Below are positions 1-5,513 of a DNA stretch of 8,437 nucleotides, one piece after another (the first letter of the stretch is position 1; each line of letters opens with the position of its first letter). Origin of the DNA: Gallionellaceae bacterium (lineage in GTDB: Bacteria; Pseudomonadota; Gammaproteobacteria; Burkholderiales; Gallionellaceae). Under the pieces are notes generated by a model, which made no database searches, had not been told where the DNA came from, and saw only the letters and a list, made by a program, of their open reading frames with translations. A program made the translations under genes and the position numbers. The stretch is taken from contig JAUSKS010000123.1 in NCBI GenBank assembly GCA_030646595.1, positions 1 through 8,437 on the forward strand, given 5' to 3'.

Positions 1-2
1 TT

Positions 3-2078
3 CACCCACTCCCCATCGGCAAAAAACTGCAAGTGATCAATTTGCTGATCGTGGGCCTGATTACCGTTCTTACGCTAATCAGTTTGTGCTTTTATATGTA
101 CAGCACCTTGCGCGATGATTATCTAAACAACAGCAAAACCCTGTCCAGCGTGCTGGCAGAGAGTGTCACTTCGGCATTGTTGTTCGGCGACCAAAAAGCC
201 GCCCAGGAATCTTTGGCTGGTTTGCGCACTGTGGATTATGTGGCGCACGCAGAACTTTATGACAAGAGCGGAAATTTATTCACCCACTACGCAAGAACAG
301 AAACATTCAAAGCACCAGCCACTTTTAGCCTGCAAAACTATCAGCAAGACATCCATTTTGGCAGCCTGATCTACGACAATGTTTTTCCTGTATTCAGCAT
401 CGCCGCAGACCGCGAGCAGATCGGCACCATTACCCTGCAACTGGATTTAAGCAAGGCCTATACCCATTTTGGCTATCAGGTCGGCGCGCTGTTGTTGATT
501 GGCCTGCTCGGGGCCGCCCTGGTTTCTGCCACGCTGTACAAGCTGCAAAAAAGCATTACTGTGCCCTTATTGTCACTCGCTGAAACGATGCGTAAAGTCG
601 GCCAGGATGGCAATCTGTCGCCGCCCACCGCTGCTTCCGGACAAGACGAGATTGGCGAACTGGCCAATGTCTTTAATCATATGGTGGATGAATTATCACA
701 GCGCGAACAGTCGCTGCAACAGGAGCTTAAAGAACGCCGTCGTATCGAAGCAAAATTATCTCAAATCGCCCATTTTGATACGACTACCAATCTACCCAAT
801 CGCCATTCATTCAACAATCAGATTGACCGGGCTTTACTCAATTACAAATATGAGCTTGAGAAATTTTCGCTGATGTATATAGACCTGGATAACTTCAAAT
901 ATGTGAATGATACATTTGGCCATCACGTCGGTGATCTGTTGCTGAGCCATATTGGTGAGCGCTTGCGTAGCTCATTGCGACAGAAAGATTTCATCGCGCG
1001 TCTGGGCGGTGACGAATTCGTGATTATCGTGAATGATTTTACCGACCAGAATCAAATCAGCGCAGTGGCTGAAAAAATCCTTGTGGCTCTGCAAGCTCCC
1101 TTCTCTGTAGAAAACCATGAAATATTTATCGGTGCCTCCATCGGCATTGCCATCTGCCCAAACAATGGCAACAATAGCGAAGCTTTACAACGCCAGGCAG
1201 ACAGCGCCATGTATCAGGCCAAAAACATGGGCAAGAATAATTTTCAGTTCTACAAAGATGATTTGTCCCGCACTCAAAAAAATCGTATCAATATAGAATC
1301 CCACTTGCGCCATGCCCTGGAACGTAACGAAATCACCGTTTATTACCAGCCTATCGTAGAAATCAGCAATGAAAAAATAATCGGCTTTGAAGCGCTGGTG
1401 CGCTGGATAAGGCCGGATGGGTCTATCACGCGGCCAGATGATTTCATTCCCCTGGCTGAAGAAATCGGGCTAATCATTGATATTGGGAAATATGTGCTCA
1501 TGGCCTCGGCCGCTCAAACTGCGATCTGGGTCAATCGCTTTGGCCTGTCCTTTACTGCGGTTAATTTTTCATCCAGACAATTCAAGCACAACAACCTCGC
1601 AGAAGATATATTCAGCGCCTTAAACAACGCACAACTTGAGCCTTGCAATTTTGAAATGGAAATCACCGAATCGGTGTTGATGGACAACTCGATAGACAGC
1701 ATGAATTTGCTGGAATTGCTGATTCAGAAAGGGATGGGAATCGCCATTGATGATTTTGGCACAGGCTATTCATCATTAAGCTATATCACCAGCTTCCCCA
1801 TCAGCAAAATTAAAATCGACCAAAGTTTTGTGGCCAAGCTCCCTGATGACAAAAATGCGCTGGCCGTGGTGACTGCCATCATCGGTCTGGCCAAATCACT
1901 AAATCTGAAAGTGGTAGCCGAAGGTATAGAGACCGCCGAACAACTCGATTGTCTGTCCAAGCTGGGCTGTCAATATGGACAAGGATATTTATTCAGCAAG
2001 CCCATACCCGCTAATGAGGCAACCCGATTACTGGAATCGCGCGCTACCCAACCCACTTCTTCCAGTATCAATCTCTAA
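3..2078 (+). CDS. Membrane-bound GGDEF/EAL c-di-GMP signalling protein, 5'-partial
   Basis: Predicted inner-membrane enzyme that makes and/or breaks down cyclic di-GMP. Counting from the GTG at 33: membrane segment about 3-23, periplasmic sensor region about 24-147 resembling CHASE8 (SALLFGDQKAAQESL at 47-61), second membrane segment about 149-169, HAMP about 170-222, short coiled coil, GGDEF domain about 246-410 and EAL domain about 425-665. The GGDEF motif is exact (325-329) and an RxxD inhibitory site (R316, D319) lies five residues before it. The EAL domain keeps EAL (453-455), the Asn of AVNFSS, the Glu of EMEITES, DDFGTGYSS (573-581), the Lys of SKIKID and E630, so both activities look possible. 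The frame is open to the window edge, reading PIGKKLQ before the GTG with no ribosome site, so the true start is probably upstream. Which activity dominates and what signal is sensed cannot be read from sequence. Confidence 0.95.
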   Translation, partial: HPLPIGKKLQVINLLIVGLITVLTLISLCFYMYSTLRDDYLNNSKTLSSVLAESVTSALLFGDQKAAQESLAGLRTVDYVAHAELYDKSGNLFTHYARTETFKAPATFSLQNYQQDIHFGSLIYDNVFPVFSIAADREQIGTITLQLDLSKAYTHFGYQVGALLLIGLLGAALVSATLYKLQKSITVPLLSLAETMRKVGQDGNLSPPTAASGQDEIGELANVFNHMVDELSQREQSLQQELKERRRIEAKLSQIAHFDTTTNLPNRHSFNNQIDRALLNYKYELEKFSLMYIDLDNFKYVNDTFGHHVGDLLLSHIGERLRSSLRQKDFIARLGGDEFVIIVNDFTDQNQISAVAEKILVALQAPFSVENHEIFIGASIGIAICPNNGNNSEALQRQADSAMYQAKNMGKNNFQFYKDDLSRTQKNRINIESHLRHALERNEITVYYQPIVEISNEKIIGFEALVRWIRPDGSITRPDDFIPLAEEIGLIIDIGKYVLMASAAQTAIWVNRFGLSFTAVNFSSRQFKHNNLAEDIFSALNNAQLEPCNFEMEITESVLMDNSIDSMNLLELLIQKGMGIAIDDFGTGYSSLSYITSFPISKIKIDQSFVAKLPDDKNALAVVTAIIGLAKSLNLKVVAEGIETAEQLDCLSKLGCQYGQGYLFSKPIPANEATRLLESRATQPTSSSINL

Positions 2079-2164
2079 CTAGTGCAGCCTGGCTTGCTTA
2101 ACTTGACTTGCCTTGCACGGAGCATCTAGACTCGCCATTTCCTTCCACGTTTTTCGGAGTCATT

Positions 2165-2548
2165 GTGAAATTGCATCTGGCCAATCTCGGCGACACAAAA
2201 ATGTTCACAGCTCATGGCCCCGACCATGTCATGGTCAGCGGGGAACGCTACACCAACAGTATTGTAGTGTCGGCTAATGAAGTACGGAGCGACTGGGATG
2301 CCGCCAACTTTGATGGGTTAAACGAGGCACATTTTGCTTTTTTTCTAACACTCAAGCCAGAAATATTGCTGCTCGGGACCGGCCCCCGACAACGCTTTCC
2401 TCATCCCCGCCTGTACCACATGTTAACCGATGCAGGTATCGCCCTGGAGTGCATGGACACACCTGCTGCCTGCCGCACTTACAACATACTGGTGGCAGAG
2501 GACCGCAAAGTCGTCGCCGGTATTTTGCTGGAGCCGGTGCAGAAATAA
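2165..2548 (+). CDS. Mth938-like domain protein (DUF498 family)
   Basis: Small soluble protein of 127 residues belonging to the Mth938-like family (PF04430), whose biochemical role is not well settled; a human relative, NDUFAF3, helps assemble respiratory complex I. Family signs are the N-terminal strand pattern, the LLLGTGPRQRF segment (about 68-78) and the C-terminal CRTYNILVAEDRKVVAG stretch (103-119). I chose GTG at 2165 because CGGAG lies five bases upstream (2155-2159) and homologues begin close to this MKLHLAN-like sequence; an in-frame ATG at 2108 would add 19 residues of unconvincing sequence. It follows the GGDEF/EAL gene after 86 bases. A weak promoter-like pair (TTGACT at 2103-2108, TCTAGA at 2125-2130, 16 apart) may serve it. 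No clear terminator follows. Confidence 0.85.
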   Translation: MKLHLANLGDTKMFTAHGPDHVMVSGERYTNSIVVSANEVRSDWDAANFDGLNEAHFAFFLTLKPEILLLGTGPRQRFPHPRLYHMLTDAGIALECMDTPAACRTYNILVAEDRKVVAGILLEPVQK

Positions 2549-2569
2549 ATTTTTACCGTGTTGCCGCTG

Positions 2570-2785
2570 ACTTAATTTTGACCATAGGGAGCAGCGAGTT
2601 TGGTGGCGCCAAACTCGCCACAGCGTTGCTGGATAGACTTACGCACCGACCACATCGTTGAAACCGGTAATGATTCCTACCGCTTTAAGTAAAGCAGCGC
2701 TACTGCAAAAAACCGGACCAAGTCACGCGAGAAGACGAAACATTCTGCGCCAGGGGGCGGAGCGAGAGTCATTCTTAAACAGTAA
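2570..2785 (+). pseudogene. Decayed 3' end of an IS21-family istB (ATP-binding transposition helper)
   Basis: Two overlapping frames together read like the C-terminus of IstB-type ATPases. The first frame gives EFGGAKLATALLDRLTH (up to about 2650). After a one-base shift near 2651-2654 the next frame gives IVETGNDSYRFK, then a TAA at 2690-2692, then SSATAKNRTKSREKTK and a final TAA at 2783-2785. From memory, IstB proteins end in FGDAK-x-TTALLDRLTHHC-x-IVETGN-SYRFK followed by a basic tail, so the order and spacing match. A frameshift plus an internal stop and the absence of the Walker A part show that it is a dead fragment. The hairpin at 2594-2618 (10-bp arms) lies inside this remnant. No terminal inverted repeats or istA could be found in the window. 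Confidence 0.7.
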
Positions 2786-2944
2786 GGCCGACAACCATAC
2801 GGTCACTGACCTTACAAAAAATATCATCAACAATTTAAACAGGAGATCAAATCCAATTACTAGCATCAATAGAGCATCAACCCTAGAAACCGCAGTTGAA
2901 CGCATTCGAGTGAGTGTTTTTTAGATTGCTGGGCTAGACACCAA

Positions 2945-3020
2945 CCCTCTCTCCAACTCTTTCCCAGGGGGAGAGAGAGCGATCGTCTCCTCTCCCTTGG
3001 GGAGAGGGTTAGGGAGAGGG
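2945..3020. repeat. Long imperfect palindrome of the CCCTCTCC/GGGAGAGGG type
   Basis: The left arm (2945-2975, beginning CCCTCTCTCC) is an imperfect reverse complement of the right arm (2990-3020, ending GGGTTAGGGAGAGGG), with about 14 bases between them. Very similar palindromes are dispersed between genes in many proteobacteria. It carries no reading frame of its own; translated pieces such as LSLTLSPRER often appear as false proteins. It could form a stem-loop between the convergent units, but no T-run follows on either strand. Confidence 0.75.
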
Positions 3021-3052
3021 CTGACGCGGCATGGCTATTCCACCCGCAAGGA

Positions 3053-3093
3053 GTAGGCCGTGGTTGTAAAGCCGCTAAAGCGGCAACAACTAC
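3053..3093. repeat. REP-like palindrome with GTAG/CTAC ends
   Basis: The segment starts with GTAG and ends with CTAC. Inside is a perfect six-base-pair hairpin, GCCGCT (3071-3076) and AGCGGC (3079-3084), with a two-base loop, flanked by GTTGT (3063-3067) and ACAAC (3086-3090). A GTAG tetranucleotide next to a hairpin is the layout of REP sequences mobilised by RAYT transposases. Two similar elements lie at 4090-4121 and 4956-5000. Confidence 0.55.
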
Positions 3094-3251
3094 GCTCCAT
3101 GTAAGGAGGAGCAACGACGCCCAGTGATCTAAAAAACGGGCAATCGGGTGCGTAGCGCTCTCACCCATTTGGTGAGCATTCTTATACCCGCTAACGTCAA
3201 CACCCATCGGCTTCTCCTTAATATTGCAAGCGGTCAACTGCAGCTCTAGGA

Positions 3252-4067
3252 TTAATGCTGGCAAACCGCGCAATAAAAACTGGAGCGTTGTCCCTGCTTG
3301 ATCTGCTTGATGCCCGTATCACAAGTGCGACACTTCTCCCCTGCCCGACCATACACCCAGTAATGCTGCTGAAAATAGCCAGGGTTGCCATCGCTGCCAA
3401 CAAAATCGCGCAGGCTGCTACCGCCTAGCTCGATAGCCTGGGTTAAGGTTGCGCGTATGGTTTGTACCAATTGCGCACAACGCGGCTTGCTCAGTTTACT
3501 CGCGGCCAATTGCGGACGGATGCTGGCGTGGAACAAGGCTTCGTTGGCGTAAATATTACCTACCCCCACCACCAGATGATGATCCATGATGACCAGTTTA
3601 ATGGCCGCGTTACGGCTGCGTGTCGCGCGATAAAGATACTCGCCAGTAAATTCCTGCTGCAAAGGCTCTACCCCTAGCTTGACCAATAATGGATGCAATG
3701 CCGGGTCGCCGCTATGCCATAGCACGGCACCAAAACGGCGCGGATCACGCAGCCGCATTACCATGCCGTTTTCCAGCACCAGATCGAAATGTTCATGCGG
3801 GGCTGCAGCGGTCTCGGCAGGCAAGATGCGCAGACTACCCGACATGCCAAGGTGGAGGATGAGTGTGCCGTTATCGCATTTGATCAGCAGATATTTTGCA
3901 CGGCGGTGCAGCGCGCGGATAGTTTGGCCACGCAGGATAACAGGCAATTGTTTGGGTATGGCCCAGCGCAGATGAGGTGTACGGATGATGGCATCCGCAA
4001 CGCACTGCCCGAGCAAATGTGGCTCTAATCCGCGCAGGGTGGTTTCGACTTCAGGAAGTTCGGGCAT
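3252..4067 (-). CDS. mutM: Formamidopyrimidine-DNA glycosylase / AP lyase (Fpg, MutM)
   Basis: Base-excision repair enzyme that removes 8-oxoguanine and formamidopyrimidines and cuts the strand at the abasic site by beta,delta-elimination. The 271 residues are the usual full length. The start is fixed by the catalytic N-terminus [10 protein letters not shown], where Pro2 (after Met removal) is the nucleophile and Glu3 the acid. Also visible are Lys58 in RRAKYLL, the void-filling Met75 (HLGMSGSLR), R110, R111 and F112 in DPRRFG, the [12 protein letters not shown] helix-two-turn-helix motif (N171), and a C-terminal zinc finger with Cys246, 249, 266 and 269 ending [11 protein letters not shown]. 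All expected residues are present. A weak GGAA-type ribosome site precedes the ATG. It lies 61 bases downstream of the higA-like gene and may share its transcript; a REP-like hairpin sits between them. A broken second copy of its first codons lies at 4926. Confidence 0.97.
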   Translation of the reverse strand: MPELPEVETTLRGLEPHLLGQCVADAIIRTPHLRWAIPKQLPVILRGQTIRALHRRAKYLLIKCDNGTLILHLGMSGSLRILPAETAAAPHEHFDLVLENGMVMRLRDPRRFGAVLWHSGDPALHPLLVKLGVEPLQQEFTGEYLYRATRSRNAAIKLVIMDHHLVVGVGNIYANEALFHASIRPQLAASKLSKPRCAQLVQTIRATLTQAIELGGSSLRDFVGSDGNPGYFQQHYWVYGRAGEKCRTCDTGIKQIKQGQRSSFYCAVCQH

Positions 4068-4089
4068 ATCATTCCGATTTGTAACAATG

Positions 4090-4121
4090 GTAGGGCGGAT
4101 AAACTATTATCCGCCGCCTAC
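4090..4121. repeat. REP-like hairpin with GTAG/CTAC ends between higA-like gene and mutM
   Basis: GTAGG (4090-4094) and CCTAC (4117-4121) bound a perfect nine-base-pair stem, GGCGGATAA (4094-4102) with TTATCCGCC (4107-4115) and loop ACTA. It begins 22 bases upstream of the mutM ATG and eight bases beyond the antitoxin stop. No T-run follows on the minus strand, so it is a poor intrinsic terminator, though the stem could dampen read-through or protect the upstream mRNA. Confidence 0.6.
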
Positions 4122-4128
4122 TTGCATT

Positions 4129-4509
4129 TTAAGTTGAGCGGCGCGATGTCTTGGATACATCCGTGCGAACACGGGGTTGAGCAGACGTGCGGCGCTTCAC
4201 GGGTTGCGAGATAAATTCAATTTTGAGTGTACAACCTACTGCGTCAGCATATTTCTTGAGTGAGGCCATGGAAGGCGCATGCTTTCCCGCGCCTTCTAGT
4301 CTGGAAATGGCGCTTTTGGTCGTGCCCATACGGTCAGCGACTGCCTCTTGAGTAAGCCCGGCGCGCATACGTGCAGCCAGCATTTCATGCGCAAGTGCAT
4401 ACTCGGCCTCAAGATCATTATAGGCTTTGCGGAAGCCAGGCCGTTTTGATGCCTTTTCCAGAAAGGCTTTTTGATTGTGCAGTACGGGGTCGTATTTAAG
4501 CTCAGCCAT
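4129..4509 (-). CDS. XRE-family antitoxin (HigA-like), partner of the upstream RelE/HigB-type toxin
   Basis: DNA-binding antitoxin, expected to neutralise the toxin encoded just upstream and to repress their common promoter. The 126-residue protein has an N-terminal region (1-40), probably helical, then a helix-turn-helix of Cro/CI type at about 41-98: LAARMRAGLTQEAVADRM, recognition helix TTKSAISRLE (63-72), then LKKYADAVGCTLKIEF. The C-terminal tail (about 104-126) is basic and looks disordered. The start at 4509 has a strong ribosome site, AAGGAG at 4522-4517 with seven bases of spacing, inside the end of the toxin gene; the two genes overlap by eight bases. The toxin-first order is the HigBA layout. 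The cytosolic complex is inferred from family knowledge. Confidence 0.88.
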   Translation of the reverse strand: MAELKYDPVLHNQKAFLEKASKRPGFRKAYNDLEAEYALAHEMLAARMRAGLTQEAVADRMGTTKSAISRLEGAGKHAPSMASLKKYADAVGCTLKIEFISQPVKRRTSAQPRVRTDVSKTSRRST

Positions 4510-4828
4510 TTTGTATCTCCTTCATTCGCTTGCGCGCAAGCTTGATTTCCGGTTCCGGTGTTTGCTGCGACTTTTTAATAAAAGCATGCAACACCACCAC
4601 GCGTCGCCCAACAAGAAAGCAATAAAACGCTCTTCCAATGCCCGATTTTCCCCGCGGACGTAACTCGAATAATCCACCACCAAAGGCACGCGAATGGGGT
4701 AAACGCAAGTTTGGGCCGTGCTCAATAAGCAGTTCAATAATTCTTGCGTAGTCTGCAACAACATCCACAGGCCAAGCCTCAACTGTGGCTTGCACTCTGG
4801 CATGAAAATATTCAATGGAATATGTCAT
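4502..4828 (-). CDS. RelE/HigB-like toxin (phage Gp49-like family)
   Basis: Predicted mRNA-cleaving toxin of a type II toxin-antitoxin system; relatives cut mRNA at the ribosome. The 108 residues match the family's usual size. Family marks are LPHSRAFGGGLFELR (43-57), the IGRAFYCFL strand (64-72) with Arg66, and VVVLHAFIKKSQQTPEPEI (77-95), followed by a helix rich in Lys and Arg. No truncation is apparent. The ATG at 4828 has no ribosome site; the predicted promoter places the transcript start at or close to this ATG, so the mRNA may be leaderless. Weak toxin translation next to a strongly initiated antitoxin would fit an excess of antitoxin. It is the first gene of a two-gene operon and may read on into mutM. 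Confidence 0.9.
   Translation of the reverse strand: MTYSIEYFHARVQATVEAWPVDVVADYARIIELLIEHGPNLRLPHSRAFGGGLFELRPRGKSGIGRAFYCFLVGRRVVVLHAFIKKSQQTPEPEIKLARKRMKEIQNG
4517..4522 (-). promoter_or_regulatory. Ribosome binding site of the antitoxin gene
   Basis: AAGGAG lies seven bases before the antitoxin ATG (4509), within the last codons of the toxin gene. It is a consensus site, in contrast to the toxin gene, which has none, and it confirms the antitoxin start. Confidence 0.8.
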
Positions 4829-4834
4829 GCTGTG

Positions 4835-4863
4835 AGGTTAGCAAATATGCTAACTACAGTCAA
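4835..4863 (-). promoter_or_regulatory. Predicted promoter of the toxin-antitoxin operon
   Basis: On the minus strand TTGACT (4863-4858, five of six matching the -35 consensus) is followed after 17 bases by TAACCT (4840-4835), a weak -10 preceded by TG at the extended -10 position. Normal spacing puts the transcript start at about 4828, the toxin ATG itself. A second reading uses CATATT (4849-4844) as -10 with a poor -35. The operator palindrome lies across the spacer and -10. Confidence 0.5.
4837..4854. promoter_or_regulatory. Palindromic operator candidate for the HigA-like repressor
   Basis: Perfect inverted repeat GTTAGCA-AATA-TGCTAAC with seven-base arms and a four-base centre. It covers part of the predicted -10 and spacer of the operon promoter, nine bases upstream of the toxin ATG. 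XRE antitoxins bind short palindromes of this size in their own promoters, so autorepression is the natural reading; binding by this protein is inferred. Confidence 0.6.
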
Positions 4864-4884
4864 TATCACAAACTGGGGACTTCG

Positions 4885-4926
4885 CTACGACTCGCGGGTG
4901 GTTTCAGTTTCAGGGAGTTCGGGCAT
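4885..4926 (-). pseudogene. Truncated duplicate of the mutM 5' end
   Basis: Reading from the ATG at 4926 gives MPELPETETTRES and then a TAG. The first ten residues differ from the intact MutM N-terminus by one residue (Thr for Val7). At DNA level 27 of the first 31 bases (4926-4896) match those at 4067-4037, and similarity reaches about 13 bases upstream of the ATG (AAT-C/T-GGAAT). Beyond the tenth codon homology stops abruptly. It lies 57 bases upstream of the toxin promoter -35-to-ATG region's start codon side and in the same orientation as mutM, so the toxin-antitoxin pair is framed by two mutM starts. Too short to be functional. Confidence 0.75.
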
Positions 4927-4955
4927 GGAATTCCAATTAAATAAACTCGGGGGTT

Positions 4956-5000
4956 GTAGGCGGGTTTTAACCCGACATATTGGGCCGCAGCCCGACCTAC
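4956..5000. repeat. Paired REP-like element (BIME-like), GTAG to CTAC
   Basis: Two small hairpins face each other between GTAGG (4956-4960) and CCTAC (4996-5000): CGGGTT/AACCCG (4961-4974, loop TT) and GGGC/GCCC (4982-4993, loop CGCA). Each half is thus a GTAG followed by a hairpin, in opposite orientation, which is how REP units pair into BIMEs. It lies between the unrecognised 128-residue gene and the broken mutM start and could act as a weak transcription barrier. Confidence 0.65.
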
Positions 5001-5042
5001 CAATCTGCTGCGACATCCCACTTAGGCATAAAGTTGGCCCGA

Positions 5043-5429
5043 TTACCAGGAACCACCTGCCACCTGCACTTCAAATTCAGCAGTAAGGGGGCGAACAAAT
5101 GTATTATTTCTCATGCGGATATTTGATGGACCTCCGGTTAACATACCAGAAACAGCTGCACCAATAAGATTACGGTAGTAGTTTTCGACTATGTTGCGAA
5201 AGACATCATGGTTGAATGGCCCGGTGTAGTTGACAGGTCTTGATACTTCGAGTGGAGATGATTCAAACGAACCACCAACTGGTTGTTTGATATTAGCGTA
5301 AAGTCCTTCAATTTTCTTGTCGCCAATCTCTAGATCGAAGAACACACGAGAGACCATGTGTGCATCATCGCTACCGAAGTCCTGTGAGTCCTGGATCAGT
5401 TGATGTAAATATAATTTAGCGGTAATCAC
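5043..5429 (-). CDS. Hypothetical protein of 128 residues, function unknown
   Basis: I do not recognise the family. The GTG at 5429 is used because a stop lies just upstream in frame (TGA six codons before) and GAAAGG sits about eight bases upstream. The product is soluble-looking, without cysteine, signal peptide or membrane segment. It reads as a real compact protein: an N-terminal part with LHQLIQDSQDFGSDDAHMV (8-26), a strand-like stretch RVFFDLEIGDKKIEGLYANI (28-47), a helix NHDVFRNIVENYYRNLIGAA (73-92), then a Gly/Ser turn and RMRNNTFVRPLTAEFEVQV. The alternating strand/helix pattern and sparse shadow frames favour coding. It lies downstream of a hairpin terminator candidate and has no evident promoter of its own. 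Composition seems more A+T-rich than mutM. Confidence 0.7.
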   Translation of the reverse strand: MITAKLYLHQLIQDSQDFGSDDAHMVSRVFFDLEIGDKKIEGLYANIKQPVGGSFESSPLEVSRPVNYTGPFNHDVFRNIVENYYRNLIGAAVSGMLTGGPSNIRMRNNTFVRPLTAEFEVQVAGGSW

Positions 5430-5465
5430 TCGAATGGCCTTTCAAGTCACCCAACAAAAAGTTAA

Positions 5466-5492
5466 GGAGCGCGCGCTTTAGCGCGTCCCTCC
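5466..5492 (-). terminator. Hairpin with GGAG/CTCC ends; likely terminator, also REP-like
   Basis: CGCGCT (5472-5477) pairs with AGCGCG (5480-5485) around a TT loop, with GGAG (5466-5469) and CTCC (5489-5492) pairing outside. On the minus strand it starts about 21 bases beyond the stop of the exported-protein gene and is followed by TTAACTTTTT, a reasonable U-rich tail, so it can act as an intrinsic terminator. GGAG beside a hairpin is also a known variant of the REP tetranucleotide layout. Confidence 0.5.
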
Positions 5493-5513
5493 TGAATGCA
5501 AGGTTAGTAGTCA

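Larger units (their letters stand above)
2786..3250. other. Gene-poor gap between convergent transcription units, with two repeats
   Basis: This stretch lies between the istB remnant on the plus strand and the 3' end of mutM on the minus strand. It holds an A+T-rich part without recognisable coding (2786-2940), a long CCCTCTCC-type palindrome (2945-3020) and a GTAG-ended REP-like palindrome (3053-3093). A minus-strand reading frame beginning with ATG at 3207 has an excellent ribosome site, AAGGAG six bases upstream, but runs through both repeats and has no recognisable product. No RNA gene or classical terminator was seen. Confidence 0.6.

Noticed and set aside
2594..2618. Ten-base-pair hairpin as a terminator of the Mth938-like gene
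   Set aside because: No T-run follows, and the hairpin falls within sequence that reads as the istB remnant (EFGGAKLATA), so the symmetry is better explained by coding ancestry.
2682..2695. GCTTTA-AG-TAAAGC inverted repeat
   Set aside because: Only six A+T-rich pairs at the SYRFK end of the istB remnant; no regulatory context.
3148..3168. GGGTG...CACCC near-palindrome with AGCGCT centre
   Set aside because: The inner symmetry is off-centre relative to the outer arms, so no good stem forms.
2866..3273. 135-residue minus-strand reading frame as a gene
   Set aside because: It overlaps the end of mutM and translates both palindromic repeats (LSLTLSPRER is a known repeat artefact). Only the start at 3207 with its ribosome site deserves a note.
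3462..4028. Plus-strand reading frames of 71, 98 and 79 residues
   Set aside because: They lie antisense within mutM, whose protein is complete with all catalytic residues.
4068..4128. Independent mutM promoter
   Set aside because: No convincing -35/-10 pair could be found in the 61-base gap, which is mostly occupied by the hairpin.
4522..4815. 97-residue minus-strand frame inside the toxin gene
   Set aside because: It is an out-of-frame shadow; the toxin frame carries the conserved family motifs.
2945..5492. CRISPR array from the several repeats
   Set aside because: The repeats are palindromes of different sequence at irregular distances, with genes between them and no spacers.
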